Part shown: positions 17,537 to 28,652 of the stretch, in pieces
How positions within the stretch are numbered: the first letter of the stretch is position 1
Layout: each line of letters opens with the position of its first letter
NCBI GenBank assembly: GCA_022984795.1
Contig: JALIHJ010000063.1
Location: 54,909 to 118,908, forward strand
DNA from: Fabrea salina
Lineage: Eukaryota; Ciliophora; Heterotrichea; Heterotrichida; Fabreidae
Length of the DNA: 64,000 nt
Reading direction: 5' to 3'
Program-made: the position numbers and the translations under genes
Notes under the pieces: model-generated
What the model saw: the letters and a program-made list of their open reading frames with translations, nothing else
The model's database searches: none
Told to the model about the DNA's origin: nothing

Positions 17537-20002
17537 TTAATTATTAAGAGTCCTTAAGATGGAGTTTTCTTGTTTTTCTTCTTCAAGAATTTCTTGTTCC
17601 AGTTTGTCTGCCTTTTTTTTCTTCCTTTTTTGCAAGTAAGTTTCGATCTTTGCCTTGACTTTTTTCTTAGAAAGGAACCCTAAAACCCACACCAAGTAGT
17701 CTTTTGCCCCCCATACTTTGTTTTCGTCCTCATAGCCTTCAAGTATCCTCATTTCTCTGTAGGCGTCCATGTAAATCCCTATAAAGGCTCCTAAGATAAA
17801 AAACACCACAAAGACTAAGTACACTACGTGGAAGACTATTGACCAAAACAAGTTAATTCTAGCCAGCACAGCTGTGTTGTTCGCTCCTACGCTAAACAAT
17901 ATGTTTTTGATCACTGAGTGCCAAAAAGTCCGGTAATAAATGAAGTAAGGACCCCATATCGTCAGTGCCAGAAAACAAAATCCAATAATAAAAGGCAGCA
18001 GTAACAACATGTACATAGCTAAGTTTTTGCAAGCTATTTCTATGTTTTTAGTCAGCAAGTAAATCCTCCTGTTCAAAGTTAAAGCTTTAATCAGCCGGAA
18101 AGTAATGAAAAGCAGTGCCCAGGAGTTAGCAACCAATGCACTCTTAAAGAAAAGCGCAGTGTTGTGGAAGTCGTAGAACTCTTGTCTTTTAATAACTTCT
18201 TCTTCGTCAACTCTTAACTCCAACAAAAATCCTAAAGTGAACACTGACAAAGTCAATACTGTAAAGTCAATAAAAGACAAGAACTTTAAAAGCTTGCTCC
18301 ATTGTCTTTTACCCTCTTCGTCCTTCGACAAAGCACTCACAAACCGCATTATGACCAAACAAAAAGCCACTAGGAACCTTACCACTCCATAAACCACTGT
18401 TTCTGGAAAATCAGAAATGTTTGGTTTGAACACTTGCGGCTGCAAAGGCATTCCTCTGACCTGTCCAGAAACAGAGTTTTCAATGACTACTTGGTTCCAC
18501 ACCCAGTAGTTCAAGTTCTGGGAGTAAAGAGTAAACGTTATAAACATTGCTCTGATGCTTTTACTAACTAAACCCCGACTTGCCATTTGGGTCACTTCGC
18601 TAGAAAAACTTTCCGCAGTAAACTCATCTAACTGGAAGTCCCTTACATAGCCTGAACCGTCGTAAGTAGAAAACTCTCCACGGATCACAGAGTTAATGTT
18701 GGTTTCTTCTGAGGTTTTGAAGACTCCCCAAGGCTCAGAAGAAATGGCTTCTTCAAGTCTTGTGTCTTCTGTGTAGTTCTCTTCGTAACAAGTTATGAAC
18801 TCAAACTCAAAGTAGTCGTCAGAACAGTCGGTTTCTTTAGTATACACTGTTCTAATCCTCAAAGGACCTACAGGCAAGTAGTAGTAAGTCAAAGGCTCTT
18901 CTGACTGGGTTTCTGAGTTAAAGTAAGCAGGCCCCACCACATCTTTGACAAAAGAAACTACTTGGTCTATGCTATCGATTTCTCGGTAGGAGGTTTGGTA
19001 AGAAATATCTTTTTCCAAGTACTCTTTGACTTGCTCGTTTACCCAGTAAGACTTTTGGAAGTTAAGCATGTCAAGATGACTAAGCAAAGTCAGTACAAAC
19101 ATAAGTGTTACCATAGAAAGCATAGGGCAGCTTAGCTGCTTACTTTCTAGTCGTTTGGCTTCGCCTGCTTCGTCAACTTTGGCTTCTTTAGGCAGGTAGT
19201 GCTCAAGCCCTTTGAAGTTTTTAAGGAAGTACTCGTAGTTCTTTTGTTTGGACTCTTCTCCCAAAGCCCTTTTCTTGTTTCTGAGTTCTTGCTTTGAAAA
19301 CTGGTTTTTGTAAGACTCTTCTACAAAGTACTCGTCTTGGGGAGTGAGTGCTTTGTCAGCCTGGTTGTTGGTTTGGATTAGCCAAAAGCAAGGTTTGAGT
19401 TTTTGAGTTCTCATGATCTGCTCAACAGGCTCACTGAGGTGGTCCACAATAGCAAAGTTGTCAGAACGTAGAGAATAGGTATTGGGATCTAGTTCCCAGT
19501 ACTTGCATGCTTTGGCTTTTAAGTCAAGGACTGTTGTGGTGGGGAGGATTCTTAAAGCTAGTTCCATTGGTTTGTGGGTTTTGAGTCTGTGGGGGTCTCC
19601 GTCTTTGAGATACCGCATGTACAGCAGTTTTACAGTGTGCACGTATAGAACACCTGAGAAGTTTTCTTTGATTTCCAGAATGTTTTTTTGTTTGGTGGGC
19701 ATTAGAGGTTTATGGTTTTCAGAGAGTTCTTTAAGTTTTGTGCGGAGCTTTTGGGATACTTCTTTGTGTCCACGGTCTTTTTCTGCCAAATTTTTGAGTT
19801 TTTGGTCTTTGAGAGTTTGGCTTCTGACGCTTTTTAGCTTTGAAGTTTCTTGGTTGAGTTCCTGGATGCTTCTTTGTATGTCTGACAAGTTTTTTTGGGC
19901 TCTTGCTAGTTGGGCTAGCTTGACAGAGTTCGCTGACTCAAGGGACTCTATTTCTTTTTCAAGCAGTTTAGTTTCAGAGTCTGTGCCAGTTGCTTTTTTC
20001 AT
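17537..20002 (-). CDS. Polycystin-2-like TRP cation channel
   Basis: 821 residues. An N-terminal coiled coil (about 8-85) precedes a compact beta/alpha region (about 105-200, TLYVHT-like strands and TTVLDLKAKACKYWELD) that may be a ubiquitin-like fold. The first membrane helix is near 300. The large external polycystin (TOP) domain follows (about 325-520, with YYLPVGPLRIRTVY), then five more helices to about 775. The pore region reads FWHSVIKNILFSVGANN. The C-terminal tail is Lys-rich coiled coil with no EF hand visible. PKD2 proteins are non-selective cation channels of ciliary and other membranes; a mechanosensory or Ca2+-signalling role in cilia is inferred. Confidence 0.88.
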   Translation of the reverse strand: MKKATGTDSETKLLEKEIESLESANSVKLAQLARAQKNLSDIQRSIQELNQETSKLKSVRSQTLKDQKLKNLAEKDRGHKEVSQKLRTKLKELSENHKPLMPTKQKNILEIKENFSGVLYVHTVKLLYMRYLKDGDPHRLKTHKPMELALRILPTTTVLDLKAKACKYWELDPNTYSLRSDNFAIVDHLSEPVEQIMRTQKLKPCFWLIQTNNQADKALTPQDEYFVEESYKNQFSKQELRNKKRALGEESKQKNYEYFLKNFKGLEHYLPKEAKVDEAGEAKRLESKQLSCPMLSMVTLMFVLTLLSHLDMLNFQKSYWVNEQVKEYLEKDISYQTSYREIDSIDQVVSFVKDVVGPAYFNSETQSEEPLTYYYLPVGPLRIRTVYTKETDCSDDYFEFEFITCYEENYTEDTRLEEAISSEPWGVFKTSEETNINSVIRGEFSTYDGSGYVRDFQLDEFTAESFSSEVTQMASRGLVSKSIRAMFITFTLYSQNLNYWVWNQVVIENSVSGQVRGMPLQPQVFKPNISDFPETVVYGVVRFLVAFCLVIMRFVSALSKDEEGKRQWSKLLKFLSFIDFTVLTLSVFTLGFLLELRVDEEEVIKRQEFYDFHNTALFFKSALVANSWALLFITFRLIKALTLNRRIYLLTKNIEIACKNLAMYMLLLLPFIIGFCFLALTIWGPYFIYYRTFWHSVIKNILFSVGANNTAVLARINLFWSIVFHVVYLVFVVFFILGAFIGIYMDAYREMRILEGYEDENKVWGAKDYLVWVLGFLSKKKVKAKIETYLQKRKKKKADKLEQEILEEEKQENSILRTLNN

Positions 20003-20199
20003 ATTAAATTTAATCTGAACTAAGTCAATTTACAGCAGAACCGAAGTATTGATTTCAAAGACAAAATGAACCTTAAAAAGAACTACAAAACTACAACTCA
20101 AAGACTTCTGGCTCTTGTGATTCAAAAAAGTCACTAATTAAAGTAACCTAATAATTAATTAATTACTACGGAATGCTAGGCATATTTGAGACCAAATAA

Positions 20200-20619
20200 A
20201 TGGAAAATATGCCCGATCTTACTTGCGAGTATTGTGGCTATGCATTTTTTAGAGTTTCTTCAAGAACTAACAGGTGCAGTCGTTGTTTTTGGCTTGAAAA
20301 ACTGATATACTCAATGTTAACTTTAATTTTACAAGCCATTTCCTTGCTACAAAACTTCAATAGTAATCCGCTCTTGATCCGAGAAACCACTAAGAAAGAA
20401 AAAAGGTCCCTTGCAAAAAGAGCCCTAATAAAATGCCAAAGGATTTCCTACGAGCAACTTCCACAAGACCTTTCTCAGTGCGCAATATGCACCAAAAGTT
20501 TTACGCTTAAAAGAGACATACGAGTTTTGCCTTGTGGACATATTTTCCACAAAGTTTGTGTAGAAAAGTGGTTTTTTGAAAGGGTCTGCTGCCCTCTTTG
20601 CAGGCACAAGCTAGACTAA
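20200..20619 (+). CDS. Small RING-H2 protein with N-terminal zinc-ribbon-like cysteines
   Basis: 139 residues. Residues 9-29 contain two Cys pairs (CEYCGYAF, RCSRC) like a small zinc ribbon. A hydrophobic segment (about 36-52, SMLTLILQAISLL) may enter a membrane. The C-terminus is a complete RING-H2 finger: CAICTKSF, LPCGHIFHKVCVEKW, CCPLCRHK. Likely an E3 ubiquitin ligase. It converges on alpha-tubulin with about a 60-base gap; roughly 200 AT-rich bases lie upstream. Confidence 0.8.
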   Translation: MENMPDLTCEYCGYAFFRVSSRTNRCSRCFWLEKLIYSMLTLILQAISLLQNFNSNPLLIRETTKKEKRSLAKRALIKCQRISYEQLPQDLSQCAICTKSFTLKRDIRVLPCGHIFHKVCVEKWFFERVCCPLCRHKLD

Positions 20620-20680
20620 TAACTAACTCCATCTTTAAGGCATTTCAAAGTAATGGATATTATGATAGTGGATTAGTTAC

Positions 20681-22455
<1,775 letters not shown>

Positions 22456-24615
22456 ATGGACCAAAAGAAGAACCCCAAGAAAGTCCCAAGAATCAAACCT
22501 TACAGACCCCAGACAAACCTTTTAGAACAAAACTACTCTGAAGTGTTATCAGAAGTAGTGTTTTCTGTCCAAAAAATATTTAAAGAAGAGTCAGACTCTC
22601 TTCAATACCAACAGCTCCACCAGAATGTTTACAACTTGGTCAGTAGTAAAAAGGGAGAGGAACTTTATCAAGGTGTTTGCAAAGTCATCACGGAAAACAC
22701 CCAGGAACTAAGCCAGCACTTGGTAGGAGTCCACGAACCCCAGCTACTTAAAACAGTTTTTTGGCTTTGGAACAAACACAAAACTTCTATGCGCTATGTA
22801 GCAGATGTCATGATGTACCTTGACTCAGTGTTTGTGCCCCAGAACAACTTAAACCTTATCTACGTACAAGGTTTGAAGTGCTTTGAAGAAAGCAACTTCA
22901 GAGACCCACAACTAGGCCCTAAGCTAAAAGAAATGCTGATAGGCGAAGTAATGAAAGACAGACAAGGTCATCTAATTGACCAAAACATTGTGAAGTCAGT
23001 TGTAAACATGCTTGTGGAGTTAGGAGTAGGCAGTTTAAGCTTTTACAAAAAGTTCTTTGAAGAAGAGTTTCTTTTAGAAAGTCAAAGGTTCTACCAAGAA
23101 CTGAGCAAGGAGTATCTGAGTAACTGTTCTTGTGAAGAGGTGATTGGCTTAGTGACTCAGCTTTACTCAAAGGAAAAAGCTAGAGTCTTCTCAATGCTAG
23201 ACGCTTCTTCTGAAAAACCTTTGTTGAACCTGCTGATTGGAATCATAGTGGAGAAAAACAAAAAGGCCCTAATAGACTTGGGGCTTTCTAAATTGATCAG
23301 CAATAGCCAAGTTCAGGAACTGAACAAGATGTTTAGGCTTTACTGCAAAGCAGAAGGAGGCTTGGAAGAGTTTAAGTTTGGAGTCTCAGAGTACATAGTT
23401 GAGAAAGGCTCTGAGATTGTGAACAGCCCTGACTGCAAAACCAACCCTTTAGGCATGATTCTAGGTATTCTTGAATTAAGAGCTCGATTTGACTTAATTG
23501 TTGCCAAAGCCTTTAACTCAGACCCTGCTATGGAAAGCACAGTTAAAGCAGCCTTTGAAAACTTCATTAACAAAACCCAAAGAACAGCAGGGGCACTTGC
23601 AGCTTACTTAGACCGTTTTTTCACAAAAGACATAAAAGGAGTGAGTGAGTATGAAATTGAAAGCCAAATAGAAAAAGTCATGATAGTTTTTAGATACTTA
23701 AGAGACAAAGACGTATTCGAAAACTACTACAAGCTTTTCCTGTCCAAAAGACTAATTGAACAGAAGAGCTTGAGTGAGGATGCTGAAAGGTACATAGTTA
23801 GACAACTCAAGCAGGAGTGCGGCCAGCAGTACACTTCTAAAATCGAAGGCATGCTTAATGACGTCCAAAACTCTTTAAACGACTCCAATAGTTACAGAGT
23901 CCCTAAACTAGAAGTAAGGGTATTAACTGAAGCCTACTGGCCTATAGACAAAAAACTCCCTATAGTAGTTCCACAGGAGCTTTATGAGCTAAGTGAAGTC
24001 TTTGTAAACAAGTACACAGCAGAGCACACAGGAAGGAGGTTAGTGTTCAGAAACAACTTAGGCACAGTACAGTTAAAAGCTAACTTAAGCAAAAAAGCCT
24101 ATGAGTTGCAAGTAAGTACCTGCCAAGCTTGTGTTCTTCTGCTGTACAATAGCCAAGACTCTATTTCTTTCAAAAGCATTTTAGAAACCATTAAAGGCGA
24201 CAAGCAAGAACTAGCTAAGCACGTTTTAGGACTAGTCAAAGCTAAAGTGCTTACTAAGAACTCTCCTCGAAAAGAACTTTATGAATCCACAGTGCTGGAT
24301 GTAAACACTCGGTTTGCAAGTAAACTTTTAAGAGTGAAAGTGCCTTTGCTTTCTTCTAAAATAAAACCAGTAGAGCAAGTGCCGTCAAACGTGGAGCAAG
24401 AAAGGAAGTTTGTAATACAGGCAACAGCTGTGAGGGTAATGAAGTCTAGAAGAACCCTAGAGCACTTACAACTAGTTTCAGAAGTAGTGAAACTAATACA
24501 GATTAGGTTTACTCCAGAGATCAAAGACATCAAGAACTCAATTGAAAACTTAATTGAAAGAGGCTACATAACAAGAGACCAAGACAACCTTAAACTATAC
24601 CACTATGTTGCTTAA
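22456..24615 (+). CDS. Cullin (CUL3-like) ubiquitin-ligase scaffold
   Basis: 719 residues. The N-terminus YNLVSSKKGEELYQGV resembles the CUL3 N-terminal helix region (Y-x-hydrophobic-V-x-x-K-x-G-x-x-LY). The cullin homology domain contains FRYLRDKDVFENYYKLFLSKRL and LTEAYWP. The C-terminal winged helix holds the neddylation site in VRVMKSRR (Lys in the usual place) and the protein ends KLYHYVA, like the Y-x-Y-V/L-A ends of CUL3/CUL1. Cullins hold RBX1-E2 at one end and a BTB or SKP1 adaptor at the other. CUL3 rather than CUL1 is a moderate call. Its stop interlocks with that of the convergent CK1 gene. Confidence 0.92.
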   Translation: MDQKKNPKKVPRIKPYRPQTNLLEQNYSEVLSEVVFSVQKIFKEESDSLQYQQLHQNVYNLVSSKKGEELYQGVCKVITENTQELSQHLVGVHEPQLLKTVFWLWNKHKTSMRYVADVMMYLDSVFVPQNNLNLIYVQGLKCFEESNFRDPQLGPKLKEMLIGEVMKDRQGHLIDQNIVKSVVNMLVELGVGSLSFYKKFFEEEFLLESQRFYQELSKEYLSNCSCEEVIGLVTQLYSKEKARVFSMLDASSEKPLLNLLIGIIVEKNKKALIDLGLSKLISNSQVQELNKMFRLYCKAEGGLEEFKFGVSEYIVEKGSEIVNSPDCKTNPLGMILGILELRARFDLIVAKAFNSDPAMESTVKAAFENFINKTQRTAGALAAYLDRFFTKDIKGVSEYEIESQIEKVMIVFRYLRDKDVFENYYKLFLSKRLIEQKSLSEDAERYIVRQLKQECGQQYTSKIEGMLNDVQNSLNDSNSYRVPKLEVRVLTEAYWPIDKKLPIVVPQELYELSEVFVNKYTAEHTGRRLVFRNNLGTVQLKANLSKKAYELQVSTCQACVLLLYNSQDSISFKSILETIKGDKQELAKHVLGLVKAKVLTKNSPRKELYESTVLDVNTRFASKLLRVKVPLLSSKIKPVEQVPSNVEQERKFVIQATAVRVMKSRRTLEHLQLVSEVVKLIQIRFTPEIKDIKNSIENLIERGYITRDQDNLKLYHYVA

Positions 24616-25625
24616 AAAATTACACACTTTTTAGTTTTTTTACTACATACAACAGGCTTTTCGCTAGGGTTGGACTTTTTAGACACGCTTTCGGTTGATT
24701 TTTTAGGTTTCTGGAGTTTTTTAGGGGTTTTCTTTTTGTACTTAAGCAAAGTCCAGTCAAAAACATAGTCATACACTAAATTTTCTTTTTCAAACAAAGC
24801 TTTGAACCCCCTGCGCAAGTACGTGTAGTCAGGTCTTGCTTGGAAGTTAAGTGCTCTACAGTATTTCATGTAGTCTAAAAGCTCACTAGGGCACCCTTCA
24901 CAGAGCTCTTCCAAAGAAGTGTTGCTTTTGGTTTGCATTATTTTGAGTAGCTTGCGCTGCTTAGTTTCAGCAGACACTCCTTGCCAGGGCAAACTCCCTT
25001 TTAAAAAGTAAACAAGCATGTAACCGATGCTTTCCAAGTCATCCCTTCTGCTGTGCTCGATTCCTTTGTGTGAGTTGAGGGAGGCGTACCTTGCGGTTCC
25101 AGTTAAGTTCCTTCTTTCTCGGTAAAGAACATGTCTGTTGGTTACAGGGTCTTTATAGGACTTTGACAGTCCAAAGTCTACTATATACAGAATGTGGTTT
25201 AGTTTTCCGAGTCCCAGCATAAAGTTTTCGGGCTTTATGTCCCTGTGTATATAGTTTTTAGAATGCACATGCTCTATGCGACAAAGCATTTGTTCGGCAA
25301 GTAGTAAAACCGTTTTGAGAGAAAACTTTCTGGAGCAAATGTTGAAGAGTTCTTCTAAGTTAAATCCGAGTAGTTCCATAACTAGCACGTTATATGCATT
25401 TTCAATTCCTTTCCAGTGGACTCTGGGTATGCCTGGCCCACCTTGTAGGTTAATTAATATTTTCCACTCTTTGTTGAGTTGGGGTTGTGGAGAGTCGACT
25501 TTTTCTAGTTTAATAGCTATTTCTTTGCTGCTTTGGATGTCAGTTCCCAAAAACACCTCTCCAAAAGACCCCTTGCCTATTTGTTTTTTGAGTCTGTATC
25601 TACCTGCAACTCTTAAATCCAGCAT
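24612..25625 (-). CDS. Casein kinase 1 family kinase with C-terminal CaaX motif
   Basis: 337 residues. CK1 signature throughout: IGKGSFGEVFLG, AIKLEKVDS, HRDIKPENFMLG, VDFGLSKSYKD, GTARYASLNSHKGIEHSRRDDLES in parts, and LPWQGV. The catalytic domain ends near 300, followed by a very basic Lys/Ser tail ending KKTKKCVIF. The final CVIF fits a CaaX prenylation box, preceded by a polybasic stretch, which would place the kinase on a membrane. The stop shares bases with the cullin stop on the other strand (24612-24615). It lies 7 bases downstream of the CHMP7-like gene on the same strand. Confidence 0.95.
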   Translation of the reverse strand: MLDLRVAGRYRLKKQIGKGSFGEVFLGTDIQSSKEIAIKLEKVDSPQPQLNKEWKILINLQGGPGIPRVHWKGIENAYNVLVMELLGFNLEELFNICSRKFSLKTVLLLAEQMLCRIEHVHSKNYIHRDIKPENFMLGLGKLNHILYIVDFGLSKSYKDPVTNRHVLYRERRNLTGTARYASLNSHKGIEHSRRDDLESIGYMLVYFLKGSLPWQGVSAETKQRKLLKIMQTKSNTSLEELCEGCPSELLDYMKYCRALNFQARPDYTYLRRGFKALFEKENLVYDYVFDWTLLKYKKKTPKKLQKPKKSTESVSKKSNPSEKPVVCSKKTKKCVIF

Positions 25626-25632
25626 TTATTAT

Positions 25633-26826
25633 TTATTCAAACTCCACTTGCTCAGTGGCTCTTTTTACAGGCAGTGGAGCATCAGGAACTTGGAGTTCAT
25701 CAAGTTCCTTGAGCAAGTCCCTGGGAGGCTCTCCAAGACTTTCTAGTTCTTTTAACAGTTCAGATTCTTCTTCTGGGTCTTGTGGTGCTGCCAGGGCTTC
25801 TTCTACTTCTTGGTTTCTTAGGTGTAGGTCCTGTGCAGTGTCCAGTGTTTCCTGCAGTTCATCTATGTTTATTTGGTGGTCTTTTTGGGCTTTGTTGGCT
25901 TCTTTGAGTGCTTGCAATATAGTTAAGTTGTTTGAGCTTGAAGAAATACTAAATAGTTTTTCTTCGCAGTTGTTTCTAGCTGAAGTTAGTTTTTCTATTT
26001 CGGAGTCAATTAACTTCTCTCGAATCAAAAAGTTTTTGGCGGACTTTTTGTCTTTGTTTCTGATTTTTTCAAGCACTTTGACGTGGGTTTTGTTTTTTTC
26101 CTCTTCAAGTTTTTTAAGTTGGTTTTCTATGTTTTTAAGAGTTAAGTTGAGTGAAAGGCAGGCTGAATCAGTGCTGTTTAGTTCTAGGTCGTCGTTTTGG
26201 AGCACTTTGAATTTAACTATTGTAAGAGTTTTTCCTCCTATTTCGGTCTCTGAAACTTTAGCTAGTTTTTCACCTACTAAGTAGTTAAACAGGATTTCTA
26301 GGTCTTCTTCACTTAGGTGGAACTTTATAAGTAGTTTTTTAATTTCGTCTTTTAAAAACACTTTGCGGTCTTCCTGAACAGTGTGCTCGAAGATTCCTTT
26401 TTTGAGACTGTCTAGTTTTTCCACGCTTACAATTCTGATATCTTGGGGTTCTTCTTGCTTCCATATAAGTTTGCCCAACCAGTTGCCCCAGCTTTCCTTA
26501 GCATTCTGGGCACTTTGGGCTTTGTCCTTGATGTCCGATGCTTTTAAGAAGTGGCCTCTTTTGCAGAGTTCTTGAAGAACACCTTCTAGTGCTAAAGGCC
26601 TTCTGCCCTTTCTAGTAAACACTTCGGACAAACTCTCTTGTTTAGCAGACACTCCTTTTATGCAGAGTTCGAAAACCAAGTTCACTGCTTTCTTCCAAAA
26701 CTCAACCATGAACTCTTCGTTCTCAGAACCATCATAGGCACAAAAAAGTGCGTGCATTTGCCAGTCGTCGCTCCATTCGGAAAGTGAGTTTAGTATCTTT
26801 TCCCTTTCGTTCAAGTGAACTTCCAT
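25633..26826 (-). CDS. CHMP7-like ESCRT-III protein
   Basis: 397 residues. The N-terminal half (about 1-210) is a helical/winged-helix region with DDWQMHALFCAYDG and LHLSEEDLEIL-type helices. The C-terminal half is a SNF7 domain: a basic amphipathic helix (LTLKNIENQLKKLEEEKNK), long helices and an acidic, regulatory end (SELLKELESLG, LLKELDEL). CHMP7 is the member combining an ESCRT-II-like winged-helix half with SNF7; it recruits ESCRT-III to the nuclear envelope during resealing. Its ATG is 4 bases from the divergent ribosomal P1 ATG. Confidence 0.85.
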   Translation of the reverse strand: MEVHLNEREKILNSLSEWSDDWQMHALFCAYDGSENEEFMVEFWKKAVNLVFELCIKGVSAKQESLSEVFTRKGRRPLALEGVLQELCKRGHFLKASDIKDKAQSAQNAKESWGNWLGKLIWKQEEPQDIRIVSVEKLDSLKKGIFEHTVQEDRKVFLKDEIKKLLIKFHLSEEDLEILFNYLVGEKLAKVSETEIGGKTLTIVKFKVLQNDDLELNSTDSACLSLNLTLKNIENQLKKLEEEKNKTHVKVLEKIRNKDKKSAKNFLIREKLIDSEIEKLTSARNNCEEKLFSISSSSNNLTILQALKEANKAQKDHQINIDELQETLDTAQDLHLRNQEVEEALAAPQDPEEESELLKELESLGEPPRDLLKELDELQVPDAPLPVKRATEQVEFE

Positions 26827-26830
26827 AATT

Positions 26831-27211
26831 ATGGCTTCTGTGGCAAGAGATCAACTAAGCAAATCCGAACACGATGAACTTGCTTGCGTATTTTCAGCAC
26901 TAATTTTGCAAGACGAGGGAACTCCCATCACAGTAAACCTTACTTAGGCCGACAGATTAGAAAAACTCCTCACAGCCTCAGGAAACAAACTTGACAAATA
27001 CTGGCCAACTTTGTTCGCCAACGCAGTGAAAGGACTAGACCTTGAAACCTTGATAGCAGGCGTAGGAAGTGGAAGTGCTGCTGCTTCCGCTGGTCCCGCC
27101 CAAGGCACTACTGCTGCACCTCAAGCTGCTGAAGAAGAAAAGCCTGAAGAGGATGAAGAAGAGGCTATGGAAGGTGCTATGGATTTATTCGGAGGAGATG
27201 ATGACTGGTAA
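26831..27211 (+). CDS. RPLP1: Acidic ribosomal protein P1, one 15-nt intron
   Basis: 121 residues after splicing of 26933-26947. Exon 1 reads MASVARDQLSKSEHDELACV, the canonical P1 N-terminus; exon 2 continues ITADRLEKLLTASG. The Ala/Gly/Pro hinge (SGSAAASAGPAQG) and the acidic tail follow. The end is AMDLFGGDDDW, not the common eukaryotic SDDDMGFGLFD. P1 pairs with P2 on P0 to form the ribosomal stalk that recruits translation GTPases. The first exon is open only to the intron TAG. Confidence 0.95.
26933..26947 (+). other. 15-nt intron in the P1 gene
   Basis: GTAAACCTTACTTAG ends in TAG in the exon-1 frame. Removal joins TPIT to ADRLEKLL, a conserved P1 segment, so the boundaries are secure. 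Confidence 0.96.
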
Positions 27212-27256
27212 TAAGTTACTTTCCGTTAGTTAGTTTGTGTTAAGGTAATCAAAAAT

Positions 27257-28652
27257 ATGAACGATACAGAGAAAACCCCTACTCCCCTTCCTAAGAGTAA
27301 GGTTTTACTTAGTGAAGACTGTGGTGCTTCTTATAATAGTTTTTGTGGAGGCAATGTTTCACTCTATGCCTTACCCCTTTGTAGCTTATATGGTGGCTGA
27401 CTTCTTTTACTGGTTGGACAGAAATGACGAGGAAACAGACAAAATAGTTTCCTTTTATTCAGGTTTGGTGGCTTCTTGCTTCAGTTTAGCACAGTTCATC
27501 AGTAGCTTTGTGTGGGGGTGGCTTTCAGACCGCAAAGGAAGGAGACCTGTACTTTTGATAGGAATGCTGGGTAATGCTATTACAGCGCCCTTGTTTGGCC
27601 TTGCTCCTAACTACGCTGCAGCTGTTATGTTCAGAAGTTTGAGTGGCTTGATCAACGGAAACGTAGGAGTTGCAAGAGCTTATGCCAGAGAAATCTCTGA
27701 CGAAACAAACACCGAGAAGATTTTTAGTTACTTAGGGTTTTCTTGGGGAATAGGAATTCTGATGGCGCCTACTATAGGAGGAGGGCTTTCGCACATAACA
27801 AATAGACTCCCTTCCGTGTTTACTCCAGGAGGCTTTTGGGATGACTACCCCTACCTTCTGCCTATGTTAGTGAACTCCTGCATTATTCTTACAGGTTTGT
27901 GTATAGGGTACTTTGCCATTGAGGACGTTCCTAGAAAGCAAATCAAAGGTCAAGGCTCGGAAGTCCTTACCAAAAACAGAGACTTTTTGGTTTCTACAGC
28001 TATTTACGCTATTTCTGGACTGGCCTTTTTGTCTTTCCAGGAAATATTTCCTCTTTGGTGCAGAGCTTTAAAGCAAAACGGAGGTTTAGGCTTTGAAGAC
28101 TCAGGTCCAATAGGGCTCATCCAGTCACTAGGTGGAGCTTCGACTATAGTGTTCCAGTTGTTCCTGGTGCCTTGGGCTTCTGCCAAGTACGGAATACTTT
28201 TTGTGATGAAGCTTGCTTGGTTTTTGTGTTTGCCTGTGTTTTTCTTCACTCCTTTCTTTTCTTACGTTTACGGAGTAGCTATGTGGTTAGGAATCTCCTT
28301 TTTGTACTTGGTCTTTTCTGCAGTGCAGGGCTGTGTACTTATAACTACAGGAATAGCTATAAACAATTCTGTGAGTTCTGACTCTGTAGGAAAGGCCAAC
28401 GGAGCAGCTCAGAGTGCTGTAAGTTTGTTCAGGTTCATTGGTCCAGCATCGGCAGGGGGGATCTTTGGGTGGTCGACTAACAACGGAATGGGTTTTCCCT
28501 TCAATGCCCACTTTATTTTTATTCTAGACATGTTGCTTGGGGTTGTTTCTTTAGCTTTGCTGTTTTCTTTGAACGAAAAAGTCAACAAACGCAAAGAACC
28601 CAGCATAGACGACTTAAAAGTTCCTTTGGTTCCAGATAAGAAAAAGAACTAG
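27257..28652 (+). CDS. MFS transporter (TetA/ZIF1-like DHA1 family), one 16-nt intron
   Basis: 459 residues after splicing of 27297-27312, which joins MNDTEKTPTPLPK to MKTVVLLIIVFVEAMF. About 12 membrane helices. The motif-A loop WGWLSDRKGRRPVLLIG, and LSGLINGNVGVARAYAREISDE, match the TetA/ZIF1-like (zinc-induced facilitator, MFSD10/14) group of drug:H+ antiporters. The substrate is unknown. The short hydrophilic exon 1 supplies the only ATG upstream of the first helix apart from the one made at the splice junction. Confidence 0.85.
27297..27312 (+). other. 16-nt intron in the MFS gene
   Basis: GTAAGGTTTTACTTAG, the one 16-base example. Splicing rebuilds an ATG codon (A plus TG) and keeps the frame into the first membrane helix. 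Confidence 0.85.

Noticed and set aside
20066-20136. 23-codon ORF upstream of the small RING gene
   Set aside because: Too short, no signal, and the intergenic region is Lys/Thr-codon-rich by composition.
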